Shown: positions 1-6,276, counted from the first letter of the stretch. The stretch: 6,456 nt of DNA from an uncultured Bacilli bacterium (GCA_910586635.1 CAJUJA010000039.1:5445-11900); one strand, 5' to 3'. The notes: generated from the sequence alone by a model not told the origin. A program made the numbers and translations.

Positions 1-270
1 AATAGGTCCAGTAGCACCAATAGGTCCAGTAGCACCAGTAGGTCCAGTGGCTCCAATAGGTCCAGTGGCACCAATAGGTCCAGTAGCACCAATAGGTCCA
101 GTAGCACCAATAGGTCCAGTAGCACCAATAGGTCCAGTAGCACCAGTAGGTCCAGTGGCTCCAGTAGGTCCAGTGGCTCCGGTAGGTCCAGTGGCTCCAG
201 TAGGTCCAGTAGCACCAATAGGTCCAGTAGCACCAATAGGTCCAGTGGCTCCAATAGGTCCAGTAGCTCC
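1..270 (-). repeat. 18-bp tandem repeat, 15 units, coding the collagen domain
   Basis: Fifteen back-to-back 18-bp units, each coding Gly-Ala-Thr-Gly-Pro-Ile or Gly-Ala-Thr-Gly-Pro-Thr. On the plus strand a unit reads AATAGGTCCAGTAGCACC with few variants. Counting from position 1, units 3 and 9-12 carry Thr and the other ten carry Ile. Variation is almost confined to the Ile/Thr codon and to third bases, which suggests recent copy-number change by slippage or unequal crossover. The array continues past the left edge, so its total length is unknown. Confidence 0.95.
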
Positions 271-510
271 CGCTGGGATTACAAAATCAAGTATTGCATT
301 TTGATTTGTACCACTATTAGTAACTGTTGCCGGTGTTCCAGGATTTCCGGTTGTGGTTGTACCAACGTTAATAGTAGCAGGTCCAGCAGGTCCAGTAGGT
401 CCAGTAGGTCCAGTAGTCCCTATGCAATATATTCGTTGAATTGGCCTAGGATGTGGAGGTCTACAATTATTGTTATTATATGAATTGTCTTTGTCATAGC
501 AATGGTTCAT
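1..510 (-). CDS. Collagen-like Gly-X-Y repeat protein, N-terminal part (runs off the left edge)
   Basis: Read on the minus strand from ATG at 510-508, this frame stays open for 170 codons to the window edge. The N-terminus (about 30 residues) is polar and Asn/Cys/Pro-rich, with no signal peptide or membrane segment. A short collagen run follows (five Gly-X-Y triplets, 420-376), then a non-collagen spacer of 35 residues (375-271) with the motifs VGTTTTGNPGT and NAILDFVIPAG. Then come 30 uninterrupted Gly-X-Y triplets of alternating GPI/GPT and GAT. This spacer-plus-collagen arrangement recurs in collagen-like surface and exosporium proteins of Bacilli and Clostridia, so a role as a trimeric surface or spore-coat filament is likely but inferred. 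Thr in the Y position resembles BclA-type proteins, where Thr is glycosylated. The RBS GGAGAG (522-517) lies 6 bases upstream. The C-terminal domain, which would settle the type, is outside the window. Confidence 0.85.
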   Translation of the reverse strand, partial: MNHCYDKDNSYNNNNCRPPHPRPIQRIYCIGTTGPTGPTGPAGPATINVGTTTTGNPGTPATVTNSGTNQNAILDFVIPAGATGPIGATGPIGATGPIGATGPTGATGPTGATGPTGATGPTGATGPIGATGPIGATGPIGATGPIGATGPIGATGPTGATGPIGATGPI

Positions 511-530
511 ATTCTCTCTCCTTTCAATAA

Positions 531-555
531 TAAGATATGCAAAGGGGGAGTCTTT
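531..555 (-). promoter_or_regulatory. Possible sporulation-type (sigma-E/K-like) promoter for the collagen-like gene
   Basis: On the minus strand, CATATCTTA (539-531) fits the CATAnnnTA -10 pattern of sigma-K promoters and partly the sigma-E -10. An ATA triplet (555-553) sits 13 bases upstream, shorter than the usual spacing, so the -35 match is weak. The implied leader is very short, about 14 bases. No good sigma-A promoter was seen on this strand here. Suggestive only. Confidence 0.25.
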
Positions 556-579
556 ATGGATAATATCGACCTATAATGA

Positions 580-608
580 TTGTATTTTTTTTTTAATAGT
601 GCTATACT
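580..608 (+). promoter_or_regulatory. Probable sigma-A promoter of the permease-acetyltransferase pair
   Basis: TTGTAT (580-585) and TATACT (603-608) are separated by exactly 17 bases, which include a run of ten T (585-594). The -10 matches the consensus at five of six positions and the -35 only at three. A start near 615 would leave a leader of about 24 bases containing the RBS AGGAGA (627-632). No room or structure for a metal riboswitch was seen. Confidence 0.5.
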
Positions 609-638
609 CAAAATGCACAAATACCCAGGAGACTTAAT

Positions 639-1487
639 ATGAAAGAAATAATAATTGAAACTTTAGAAGATTCTCTAAAAATATTACCATTTTTATTAGG
701 CACCTTTTTTATTATGGAATATTTCGAACATAAAATGAGTAATAAACATAAGAAAATAATACAAAAATCAGGGAAATTAGGACCACTTTTTGGAAGTGTT
801 TTAGGTGCTGTTCCTCAATGCGGTTTTTCTATTGCTGCTACAAATCTTTATGCTACGAGAGTAATTTCATTAGGAACTTTAATTTCTATTTATTTATCTA
901 CATCGGATGAAATGCTTCCTATTTTAATTTCTAAAAAGGCAGATGGATTATTAATTATATCATTATTACTAATTAAAATAGTTGTAGGATTTATATCTGG
1001 TTTTATTATTGATTTTATATTAAGAAATAGAAAACATGAAGAGGTGAGAATTGACCACTTTTGTCAAGAGGAACATTGTAATTGTAGTCATGGAATCTTG
1101 AAGTCTAGTTTAAAACATACTATCAATATTATGATTTTTATTCTGATTATTTCCTTTTGTTTGAATTTAGGATTTCATTATTTAGGGCATGATTTTATTG
1201 GTAAAATTTTTATGAGAGATAGTGTTGTAGGACCTTTTCTTTCTAGCCTTATTGGGTTGATTCCTAATTGTGGTGGAAGTGTTATTTTAACAGAGTTATT
1301 TTTGAAACATACGTTATCTTTTTCCTCCGCACTTGCAGGATTGTTAACCTCCTCAGGGGTGGCTTTACTTCTTTTATTTAAGATAAATAAAAATTTGAAA
1401 GAAAATATTAAGGTTTTAATGATTGTATATAGTATTGGAGTATGTGTTGGTGTTTTATTTCAAATACTAGAATCGATATTGTATTAA
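639..1487 (+). CDS. Polytopic permease, ArsP_2/DUF2899-like putative heavy-metal (arsenic or manganese) exporter
   Basis: A 282-residue, very hydrophobic protein with about eight to ten membrane helices. It shows an internal duplication: G-x-V-P-Q-C-G-F-S at residues 56-64 and G-x-I-P-N-C-G-G-S at 206-214. Each motif is followed by a helix pair; the first ends in a polar STSDE stretch (87-91) and the second in TSSG (237-240). The paired G-x-x-P-x-C-G signature is characteristic of the putative 10-TM heavy-metal exporter family (Pfam ArsP_2, formerly DUF2899), annotated in databases as arsenic efflux or putative manganese transporter. The loop between the halves carries a His/Cys cluster (H140, C142, H146, C147, C149, H151), fitting a metal-binding site. 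The substrate cannot be decided from sequence. RBS AGGAGA lies 6 bases before the ATG. It is probably cotranscribed with the acetyltransferase 32 bases downstream. Confidence 0.75.
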   Translation: MKEIIIETLEDSLKILPFLLGTFFIMEYFEHKMSNKHKKIIQKSGKLGPLFGSVLGAVPQCGFSIAATNLYATRVISLGTLISIYLSTSDEMLPILISKKADGLLIISLLLIKIVVGFISGFIIDFILRNRKHEEVRIDHFCQEEHCNCSHGILKSSLKHTINIMIFILIISFCLNLGFHYLGHDFIGKIFMRDSVVGPFLSSLIGLIPNCGGSVILTELFLKHTLSFSSALAGLLTSSGVALLLLFKINKNLKENIKVLMIVYSIGVCVGVLFQILESILY

Positions 1488-1519
1488 AATAAAAAATCGC
1501 TATAGTTAGGAGTTTAAAT

Positions 1520-2008
1520 ATGAATATTGAATATAGATTGGCAAATCAGGGTGATATTGATTCATTGGTTAATCTAAGATTAAAGTTAAATGAGTATATT
1601 TGTAAGAGAGATGGAATTGTCATTCAGGATGATAACATGTTAAAGCAAAATACAAAAAAAGTTTTACAAATGGAATTAAACAAATCTATGTATTTTTACT
1701 TGGCATTAGATAAGGAACAGGATAAGGTGGTTGCTGGTGGAGGGCTTATTCTTCATACGATGTTGCCAGGTATCCATTTTACAAATGGAATTAAGGGATA
1801 TATTACAAGTGTTTATACGTATGAAGATTATAGAAAACTTGGTCTTCAAAAACAGATTATTAAGCTACTTTTAGATTTAAGTAGAAAAAAGGAATGTCAA
1901 AGAATAGAGTTGGATGCTATGAACCCTCATGCCATTGAATTATACCAGTCCTTTGGTTTTCAAAGGGTTAGTAATAAATACAGAATTGATATAAAAAGTG
2001 AACCATAA
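1520..2008 (+). CDS. GNAT-family N-acetyltransferase
   Basis: A 162-residue single-domain protein of normal GNAT length. The start Y-R-L-A-N-Q-G-D-I-D (5-14) is the usual beta1/alpha1 of the family. Motif A follows as Y-I-T-S-V-Y-T (94-100), then the acetyl-CoA pyrophosphate loop R105-K-L-G-L-Q110 and its helix. This loop fits the R/Q-x-x-G-x-G/A pattern except that Gln replaces the final Gly/Ala. Motif B is present as I-E-L-D-A (129-133), followed by A-I-E-L-Y-Q-S-F-G-F (138-147), the typical C-terminal signature. It should transfer an acetyl group from acetyl-CoA to an amine in the cytoplasm; the acceptor is unknown. RBS AGGAG (1508-1512) lies 7 bases before ATG. No terminator separates it from the permease, so the two form a likely operon. 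A functional link between them is not evident. Confidence 0.88.
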   Translation: MNIEYRLANQGDIDSLVNLRLKLNEYICKRDGIVIQDDNMLKQNTKKVLQMELNKSMYFYLALDKEQDKVVAGGGLILHTMLPGIHFTNGIKGYITSVYTYEDYRKLGLQKQIIKLLLDLSRKKECQRIELDAMNPHAIELYQSFGFQRVSNKYRIDIKSEP

Positions 2009-2017
2009 AAATAACTT

Positions 2018-2046
2018 TTTACAAGTGTGTATCTGTATGATATAAT
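2018..2046 (+). promoter_or_regulatory. Strong sigma-A promoter with extended -10
   Basis: TTTACA (2018-2023), 17-base spacer, TATAAT (2041-2046), with the TGN extension at 2038-2040 just before the -10. The -35 matches five of six consensus bases and the -10 is perfect. Transcription would start near 2053, only about 15 bases before the hydrolase ATG, with RBS GGAGG (2059-2063) inside the short leader. It marks a new transcription unit beginning 10 bases after the acetyltransferase stop. Confidence 0.85.
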
Positions 2047-2067
2047 AGGACTACTTTTGGAGGTAGT

Positions 2068-2916
2068 ATGGGAAAATTATATAATAAAAATGTTGTTCAT
2101 TTTTCTGATTCTTCAACTGGATTGATGAGTTTATATCAGGCAGGTGATAAAAACAGTAAGGGAAACAAACCATTAATTTTTATTCGAGGTCATGCGGGAA
2201 GATGGACTGTTAATACGAAGAAAATTCTAGATAATGCACCATATAATATGAAACTAGTAAAACAGCATGAGGTTTTTTGGTATAATGATAAGATTCATTT
2301 CCCTTTGATTGCGGAATATTCTTATAAAGATAATATGAAGAAGCATTTGAGAGAATATAAAAAGTCGGAACTTACCACTGCTAGCTTTTCAGAAGCAATT
2401 ATAGAGATGTTAGAAAAAGAGGGTCTAGATAAGGTGGATATGGTAGGAGCTAGTGTAGGGGCTAATGTTGCGATGCTATGCTCTAAGTCAGATAGGGTAG
2501 ATCGTGTGAGTGTAATATCACCTGCGATGCCTTATTCCTATCTTGCAGATATTGATGCTTTAACAAAGTCTAAAAATCAGTCTTTTAGAAATCCACAAAC
2601 TGTTTTAGAAATGATTGATGCAAGTAAGATTTATCTTTCATCAGGAGATGTTACTAATATTATGAGCAAAGGGATAAAAGGAAAAATATTGGAGATCGCT
2701 GATCTTCTTTCTGTTCATACGATAACAAAAGCAACCTCTTTTCCATCAGATGGTGCTATGGTAACCGATGAGTCTTATTATAAAAAATTGGGAATAGGAT
2801 ATGAAATTGACCATGATAATTATCATATTTATTGTGATCAAAAAGAATATCTTTTAAAAAGAGCATATTTAAATTTAGAACGTATAAAACCATATACAAA
2901 AGAAAAAGGAAAATAG
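2068..2916 (+). CDS. Alpha/beta-hydrolase-fold protein of unknown substrate
   Basis: A 282-residue cytoplasmic-looking protein without signal peptide. P-L-I-F-I-R-G-H-A-G (35-44) matches the first core strand and the oxyanion-hole HG-type loop of alpha/beta hydrolases. V-D-M-V-G-A-S129-V-G (123-131) is the nucleophile elbow (G-x-S-x-G) with Ser129 as expected nucleophile, and V-S-V-I-S-P-A is the next strand. The C-terminal D-H-D-N-Y-H segment holds candidates for the catalytic His (H249 or H253). The acid residue is not clear by eye. Residues 45-105 are an unusually long, charged insertion between oxyanion loop and elbow helix. I do not recognise the subfamily; esterase or lipase-like activity is a family-level guess. 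It starts close behind a strong promoter with RBS GGAGG 4 bases before ATG. Its last codons and stop form one arm and the loop of a hairpin. Confidence 0.75.
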   Translation: MGKLYNKNVVHFSDSSTGLMSLYQAGDKNSKGNKPLIFIRGHAGRWTVNTKKILDNAPYNMKLVKQHEVFWYNDKIHFPLIAEYSYKDNMKKHLREYKKSELTTASFSEAIIEMLEKEGLDKVDMVGASVGANVAMLCSKSDRVDRVSVISPAMPYSYLADIDALTKSKNQSFRNPQTVLEMIDASKIYLSSGDVTNIMSKGIKGKILEIADLLSVHTITKATSFPSDGAMVTDESYYKKLGIGYEIDHDNYHIYCDQKEYLLKRAYLNLERIKPYTKEKGK

Positions 2917-2931
2917 TTTTCCTTTTTCTTT
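2899..2931. terminator. Perfect 15-bp inverted repeat with the stop codon as its loop; possible terminator or attenuator
   Basis: AAAGAAAAAGGAAAA (2899-2913) pairs perfectly with TTTTCCTTTTTCTTT (2917-2931); the 3-base loop TAG (2914-2916) is the stop codon of the hydrolase gene. The right arm is U-rich in RNA, so the hairpin could act as a low-GC intrinsic terminator, but there is no separate U-tract after it. The AGGAGG of the next gene begins at 2932, directly at the base of the stem, so folding could also affect initiation there. The symmetry means it could work for either strand. Confidence 0.5.
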
Positions 2932-2941
2932 AGGAGGAAAT

Positions 2942-3661
2942 ATGAATATTTTAAAAAATTGTACTCTATGTCCTAGAATGTGTCATGTAAACAGGTATCA
3001 AAAAGTAGGATATTGCAAAGCTGGAAGTAAAATCAAATTAGCCTTAGTTTCTCTACATCACTTTGAAGAACCATTTATTTCGGGAAGTAAGGGAAGTGGC
3101 ACCATCTTTTTTTCATATTGTAATTTAGGTTGCATTTATTGTCAAAATAGAAAAATAAGAGATGGTTATGGTAAGGAAATTATGATTAAGAGATTTAGTG
3201 AAGTTTTAATGGAACAACAAAAAAGAGGAGCCCACAATATCAATTTAGTGACACCTACTCATTATGTTCCGATGATTAGAAAGGGAATTATAAAAGCAAA
3301 GAGGATAGGACTCAATATTCCAATTATTTATAATACAAGTAGTTATGAAAATTTTGAAACGATTCAAATGATGGAAGGCTTAGTTGATATTTATTTAGTT
3401 GACTTTAAATATGCTAAAAACTCAAAACAAGAAATATACTCCAATTGTCAAGATTATTTTTCTTATGCAAGCAGAGCAATAGAGTTCATGTATCAACAAG
3501 TTGGAAGATGCAAAATAGAAAATGGTAGTAAAAAGAGTAAAGGCATGATTATTATCATTGTAATTTTAGGATTCATTGTCTTGGAATTAGTATTATATAT
3601 TGTTATGATAAGGGTGTTATATTTCAAAATACAGAAAAGGAAGATAAACAGTCAAGTGTAA
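2942..3661 (+). pseudogene. PflX-like radical SAM gene, 3'-truncated and fused in frame to a foreign membrane anchor
   Basis: The first ~190 residues belong to the COG1313 (PflX) radical SAM family, related to pyruvate formate-lyase activating enzymes. An N-terminal Cys set (C7, C10, C14, C25 in CTLCPRMC and GYC) precedes the family block H-H-F-E-E-P-F-I-S-G (39-48). Then comes GTIFFSYCNLGCIYCQN with the SAM/4Fe-4S cysteines C60, C64 and C67, followed by L-V-T-P-T-H-Y-V-P and V-D-I-Y-L-V-D-F-K-Y. Similarity ends near QQVG (185-188) or shortly after, at ENG (193-195). Family members are usually about 290-310 residues, so roughly 100 C-terminal residues are missing. The rest (from about 3524) is a Lys-rich stretch plus a transmembrane helix that belongs to the next gene. 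The frame then ends at 3661 just after a frameshift in that gene. RBS AGGAGG (2932-2937) is intact, so a fusion protein may still be made; enzyme function is doubtful. Confidence 0.8.
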
Positions 3662-4274
3662 AATCAAATAAAAAAGAAAAAGAGGATGATACTAAGGATA
3701 AAACTATAGTAGTAAAGGAATTAGATTTATCCAGGTCTTTAAATACGAATGGTATTACATATAGTACTCCTAATCTTGCATCCAGTTCAAATAATAATAT
3801 AGGAATATCTATGAGTGTAGGAGCAGACTCAAAAAGTGTGGCGTTAAATATTGATTGGAATAAGTTTGGAGAATTTAGTGGTGCAAGTGCGTGGGCTTCA
3901 ACAGTTGAAAGTTACTCAATTACAGGATTTAATAAAAAGATTAAGGATGCATTTATGGGAGAGTTAGGACACGATGTTGCAGGAACGACTTTATTTTATT
4001 TAATGTCAGATGGTACAGTAGAATATACACCATTATTTAATTTACAAGGTAAGGTCAAATGAATTATTCTTCTTCGGATGGCACTACTAAAGAGCATTTT
4101 GAAACAAAAGGAATGGTAAGTGGCGTTAGTGGTGTTAGTGGTGTTAGTGGTGTTAGTGGTGTTATTAACCTTTATAATGTTAGTGCTAATACTACTGATT
4201 TTGGTTGGTGCACAACTATTGGTGCTAAGGCAGATGGTAGTTTCTATGATTTAGGAGATATAATATCTAAATAG
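3509..4274 (+). pseudogene. Membrane-anchored protein with C-terminal SGV-repeat domain, broken by two one-base frameshifts
   Basis: Three successive frames join into one plausible protein of about 255 residues. Frame 2 (about 3509-3601) gives K-I-E-N-G-S-K-K-S-K-G and a single helix GMIIIIVILGFIVLELVLY. Frame 1 (about 3604-4059) continues Y-D-K-G-V-I-F-Q-N, a charged Ser/Lys/Asp linker and a folded-looking region (N-I-D-W-N-K-F-G, S-I-T-G-F-N-K-K, F-Y-L-M-S-D-G-T-V-E-Y-T-P). Frame 3 (about 4059-4271) continues N-Y-S-S-S-D-G-T-T-K, five SGV units and G-A-K-A-D-G-S-F-Y-D-L. Each junction needs one added base. The topology is that of a cell-surface protein with a cytoplasmic Lys-rich start, one helix and an extracellular domain. 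I recognise no named domain; similar anchored proteins occur as paralogues in low-GC gut Bacilli, from memory. There is no convincing start codon or RBS; ATG at 3508-3510 would fit only if C3511 were an extra base. Confidence 0.65.
4119..4163 (+). repeat. 9-bp tandem repeat, five Ser-Gly-Val units
   Basis: Five 9-bp units: AGTGGCGTT once, then AGTGGTGTT four times without change. They code Ser-Gly-Val five times in the last part of the decayed membrane-anchored gene. Because the unit is nine bases, copy change keeps the frame. The identical copies point to recent slippage. Confidence 0.93.
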
Positions 4275-4278
4275 TATG

Positions 4279-4304
4279 AAAGATTGGTTATCTCTTTTTC
4301 TTTT
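4279..4304 (+). terminator. Weak candidate terminator after the decayed membrane-protein gene
   Basis: AGAT (4281-4284) and ATCT (4290-4293) pair around the loop TGGTT. The stem extends by two A-T pairs past a bulged C at 4294, followed by a T-rich tract to 4304. The stem is short and AU-rich, so only a weak intrinsic terminator is possible. Confidence 0.3.
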
Positions 4305-4312
4305 AAATAAAT

Positions 4313-4339
4313 TTAGCACTTTACCTTGACAAGTGCTAA
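4313..4339 (+). promoter_or_regulatory. CIRCE operator (HrcA binding site)
   Basis: TTAGCACTT (4313-4321), nine bases, AAGTGCTAA (4331-4339): a perfect inverted repeat with the exact 9-N9-9 geometry of CIRCE (consensus TTAGCACTC-N9-GAGTGCTAA). The only departure is a symmetric change of the innermost base pair of the arms, so dyad symmetry is kept; one further A/T pair (4312/4340) extends it. It overlaps the -35 box of the htpG promoter, where bound HrcA would block RNA polymerase and heat would relieve repression. The hrcA gene is not in the window. Confidence 0.95.
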
Positions 4340-4354
4340 AGATGGTGTTACGAT
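4326..4354 (+). promoter_or_regulatory. Sigma-A promoter of htpG
   Basis: A perfect TTGACA (4326-4331), a 17-base spacer and TACGAT (4349-4354), with a TGN extension at 4346-4348 helping the imperfect -10. The -35 lies within the spacer and right arm of CIRCE. Expected start near 4361, giving a leader of about 30 bases that carries RBS AGAGGG (4378-4383). Confidence 0.8.
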
Positions 4355-4389
4355 AATTTTGTTATTAATTTTAAGAAAGAGGGAATATT

Positions 4390-6276
4390 ATGAAGAAAAA
4401 ACAGTTTAAGTCAGAGTCTAAGCGACTATTGGATTTAATGATTAATTCTATTTATACAAATAAAGAAATTTTTTTAAGAGAATTAATCTCGAATGCGAGT
4501 GATGCGATTGATAAACTTTATTACTTATCATTAACTGATAGAAAAGTAAAATTAAAGAAGGATGACTTTAAAATCAAGATTGAACTAGATAAAGATGCTA
4601 GAACTATTACAGTTACTGATAATGGAATCGGTATGGATGCAGTTGAGTTAGAAAAGAATTTAGGAACGATTGCAGAAAGTGGAACTTTATTTTTTAAAAC
4701 AGAAAATGAAAAAAAGAAAGATATTGATGTCATTGGGCAATTTGGAGTGGGGTTTTATTCTGCTTTTATGGTCGCTAAAAAAATTCAAGTACTTAGTAAA
4801 AAATTTGGTAGTAATGAAGCTTATTTATGGGAAAGCGAAGGAGCAGAAGGCTATAGTATAGAAAAGGCTGACTATGATTCTTATGGTACAAAAATCACCT
4901 TAGAGTTAAAAGAAGATACAGAACAAGATCAATATAGTGAATTTTTAGATCAATATCAAATTGATACCATGATTAAAAAATATTCTAATTATATTACTTA
5001 TCCTATTGTAATGAATATGGAACGTAGTGTTTTAAAAGAAGGTAGTAAAGATGAATATGAAACAAAAATAGAAGAAGAAACTCTAAATAGTATGGTTCCT
5101 ATTTGGAGAAAAAATAAGAAAGATGTAAGTGAAGAGGATTATCATAGATTTTATACAGATACTTATCATGATTATGAAAATCCATCGAAAGTAATTACTT
5201 CTAATGTAGAAGGAAAATGCAGTTATAAATCCTTATTATTTATTCCTTCTCATGCCCCTTATGATTTATATACCAAAGAATATAAAAAGGGTTTAGCACT
5301 ATATTCAAATGGAGTATTAATTATGGATAAGTGTGAAGAACTATTACCTGATTATTTTGCTTTTGTCAAAGGTTTAGTGGATAGTGAGGATATTTCTTTA
5401 AATATTTCAAGAGAAATTCTACAACAAGACTATCAAGTGAAGTTAATTGCTAAAAGTATTGAGTCTAAGATAAAAAAAGAGTTAGAATCGATGTTAAAAG
5501 AGGATCGTGAGAAATATGACAGCTTCTTTAAAAACTTTGGAATGCAGTTAAAATTCGGAATCTATAATGACTATGGAATGCATAAAGAGGTATTAAAAGA
5601 TTTAATTATGTTTTACTCATCAAGTGAGGAGAAATTAGTTACTTTAAAAGAATATATTTCTCGTATGAAAAAAGATCAAGAAAAAATCTTCTATGCTTGT
5701 GGAGAAAGCATTGATAAAATTGGACTATTACCACAAGTAGAGGGAGTAAAGGATAAAGGATATGAGGTACTATATTTAACAGAATATGTTGATGAATTTG
5801 CTCTTCAAATGTTAATGGAATATGAGGGAAAACAGTTTGCTAATATCTGTAGTGAGAATATCAACATAGACAGTGAGGATGAGAAAAAAGAGTTAGAAAG
5901 TAAAAATAAAAAGGGTAAAAAGATGTTTGAAGAGATGATAAATGCCATCCATGAAGAAGTTGCAGAAATTAAATATACCAACAAATTAAAAAATCACCCA
6001 GTATGTCTGACAAGTAAGGGAAATGTTTCTGTTGAAATGGAAAAAGTCATTAATTCGATGCCTACTGATGAGAAAATTAAAGCAGAAACCATTTTAGAGA
6101 TTAATGAGAATCATCCAATTGTAAAAAAATTAGAAAATCTTTATAAGAATGATAAAGAAAAATTAGGAAAATATGCTAAGGTTTTATATGCACAAGCAAG
6201 ACTAATTGAAGGCTTACCAATTGATAATCCAACAGAAATTACCAATTTAATTTGTGAAGTTATTACTGAGAATTAG
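4390..6276 (+). CDS. htpG: HtpG, bacterial Hsp90 molecular chaperone
   Basis: A complete 628-residue Hsp90, the usual length for bacterial HtpG without the eukaryotic charged linker. The N-terminal GHKL ATPase domain shows E31-L-I-S-N35-A-S-D38 (catalytic Glu and Mg/ATP Asn), D77-N-G-I-G-M-D (adenine-binding Asp and Gly loop), G-T-I-A-E-S-G-T (92-99) in the ATP lid, G116-Q-F-G-V-G-F-Y-S-A, and G166-T. The middle domain has N-I-S-R341-E-I-L-Q-Q, with R341 at the place of the arginine that contacts the ATP gamma-phosphate. The C-terminal part (about 500-628) is the dimerisation domain and ends without the MEEVD tail, as expected in bacteria. It works as a cytoplasmic ATP-driven dimeric chaperone, typically handing over clients from DnaK. 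RBS AGAGGG lies 6 bases before the ATG. CIRCE and a sigma-A promoter upstream and a terminator downstream make it a single-gene heat-shock unit. Confidence 0.98.
   Translation: MKKKQFKSESKRLLDLMINSIYTNKEIFLRELISNASDAIDKLYYLSLTDRKVKLKKDDFKIKIELDKDARTITVTDNGIGMDAVELEKNLGTIAESGTLFFKTENEKKKDIDVIGQFGVGFYSAFMVAKKIQVLSKKFGSNEAYLWESEGAEGYSIEKADYDSYGTKITLELKEDTEQDQYSEFLDQYQIDTMIKKYSNYITYPIVMNMERSVLKEGSKDEYETKIEEETLNSMVPIWRKNKKDVSEEDYHRFYTDTYHDYENPSKVITSNVEGKCSYKSLLFIPSHAPYDLYTKEYKKGLALYSNGVLIMDKCEELLPDYFAFVKGLVDSEDISLNISREILQQDYQVKLIAKSIESKIKKELESMLKEDREKYDSFFKNFGMQLKFGIYNDYGMHKEVLKDLIMFYSSSEEKLVTLKEYISRMKKDQEKIFYACGESIDKIGLLPQVEGVKDKGYEVLYLTEYVDEFALQMLMEYEGKQFANICSENINIDSEDEKKELESKNKKGKKMFEEMINAIHEEVAEIKYTNKLKNHPVCLTSKGNVSVEMEKVINSMPTDEKIKAETILEINENHPIVKKLENLYKNDKEKLGKYAKVLYAQARLIEGLPIDNPTEITNLICEVITEN

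Noticed and set aside
1..270. CRISPR-like repetition
   Set aside because: The 18-bp units are directly adjacent with no spacers and translate to Gly-X-Y collagen.
47..483. Two plus-strand open frames (47-304, proline/valine-rich; 301-483, Ser/Arg-rich)
   Set aside because: They are antisense shadows of the collagen repeat gene. The minus-strand frame has the Gly-X-Y pattern, a proper RBS and a start codon; the plus frames do not.
511..638. Manganese (yybP-ykoY) or other riboswitch before the metal permease
   Set aside because: The likely leader is only about 24 bases, and no conserved riboswitch core or paired structure is visible in the intergenic region.
3811..4274. Two independent small genes (83 and 71 residues) coupled by an ATGA overlap
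   Set aside because: No promoter or good RBS for the first. The protein sense runs on from upstream and across the overlap, so one frameshifted gene explains both better; a real coupled pair is not fully excluded.
4521..4861. Minus-strand open frame 4521-4733 and plus-strand frame 4670-4861
   Set aside because: Both lie inside htpG in other frames, without RBS or recognisable product.
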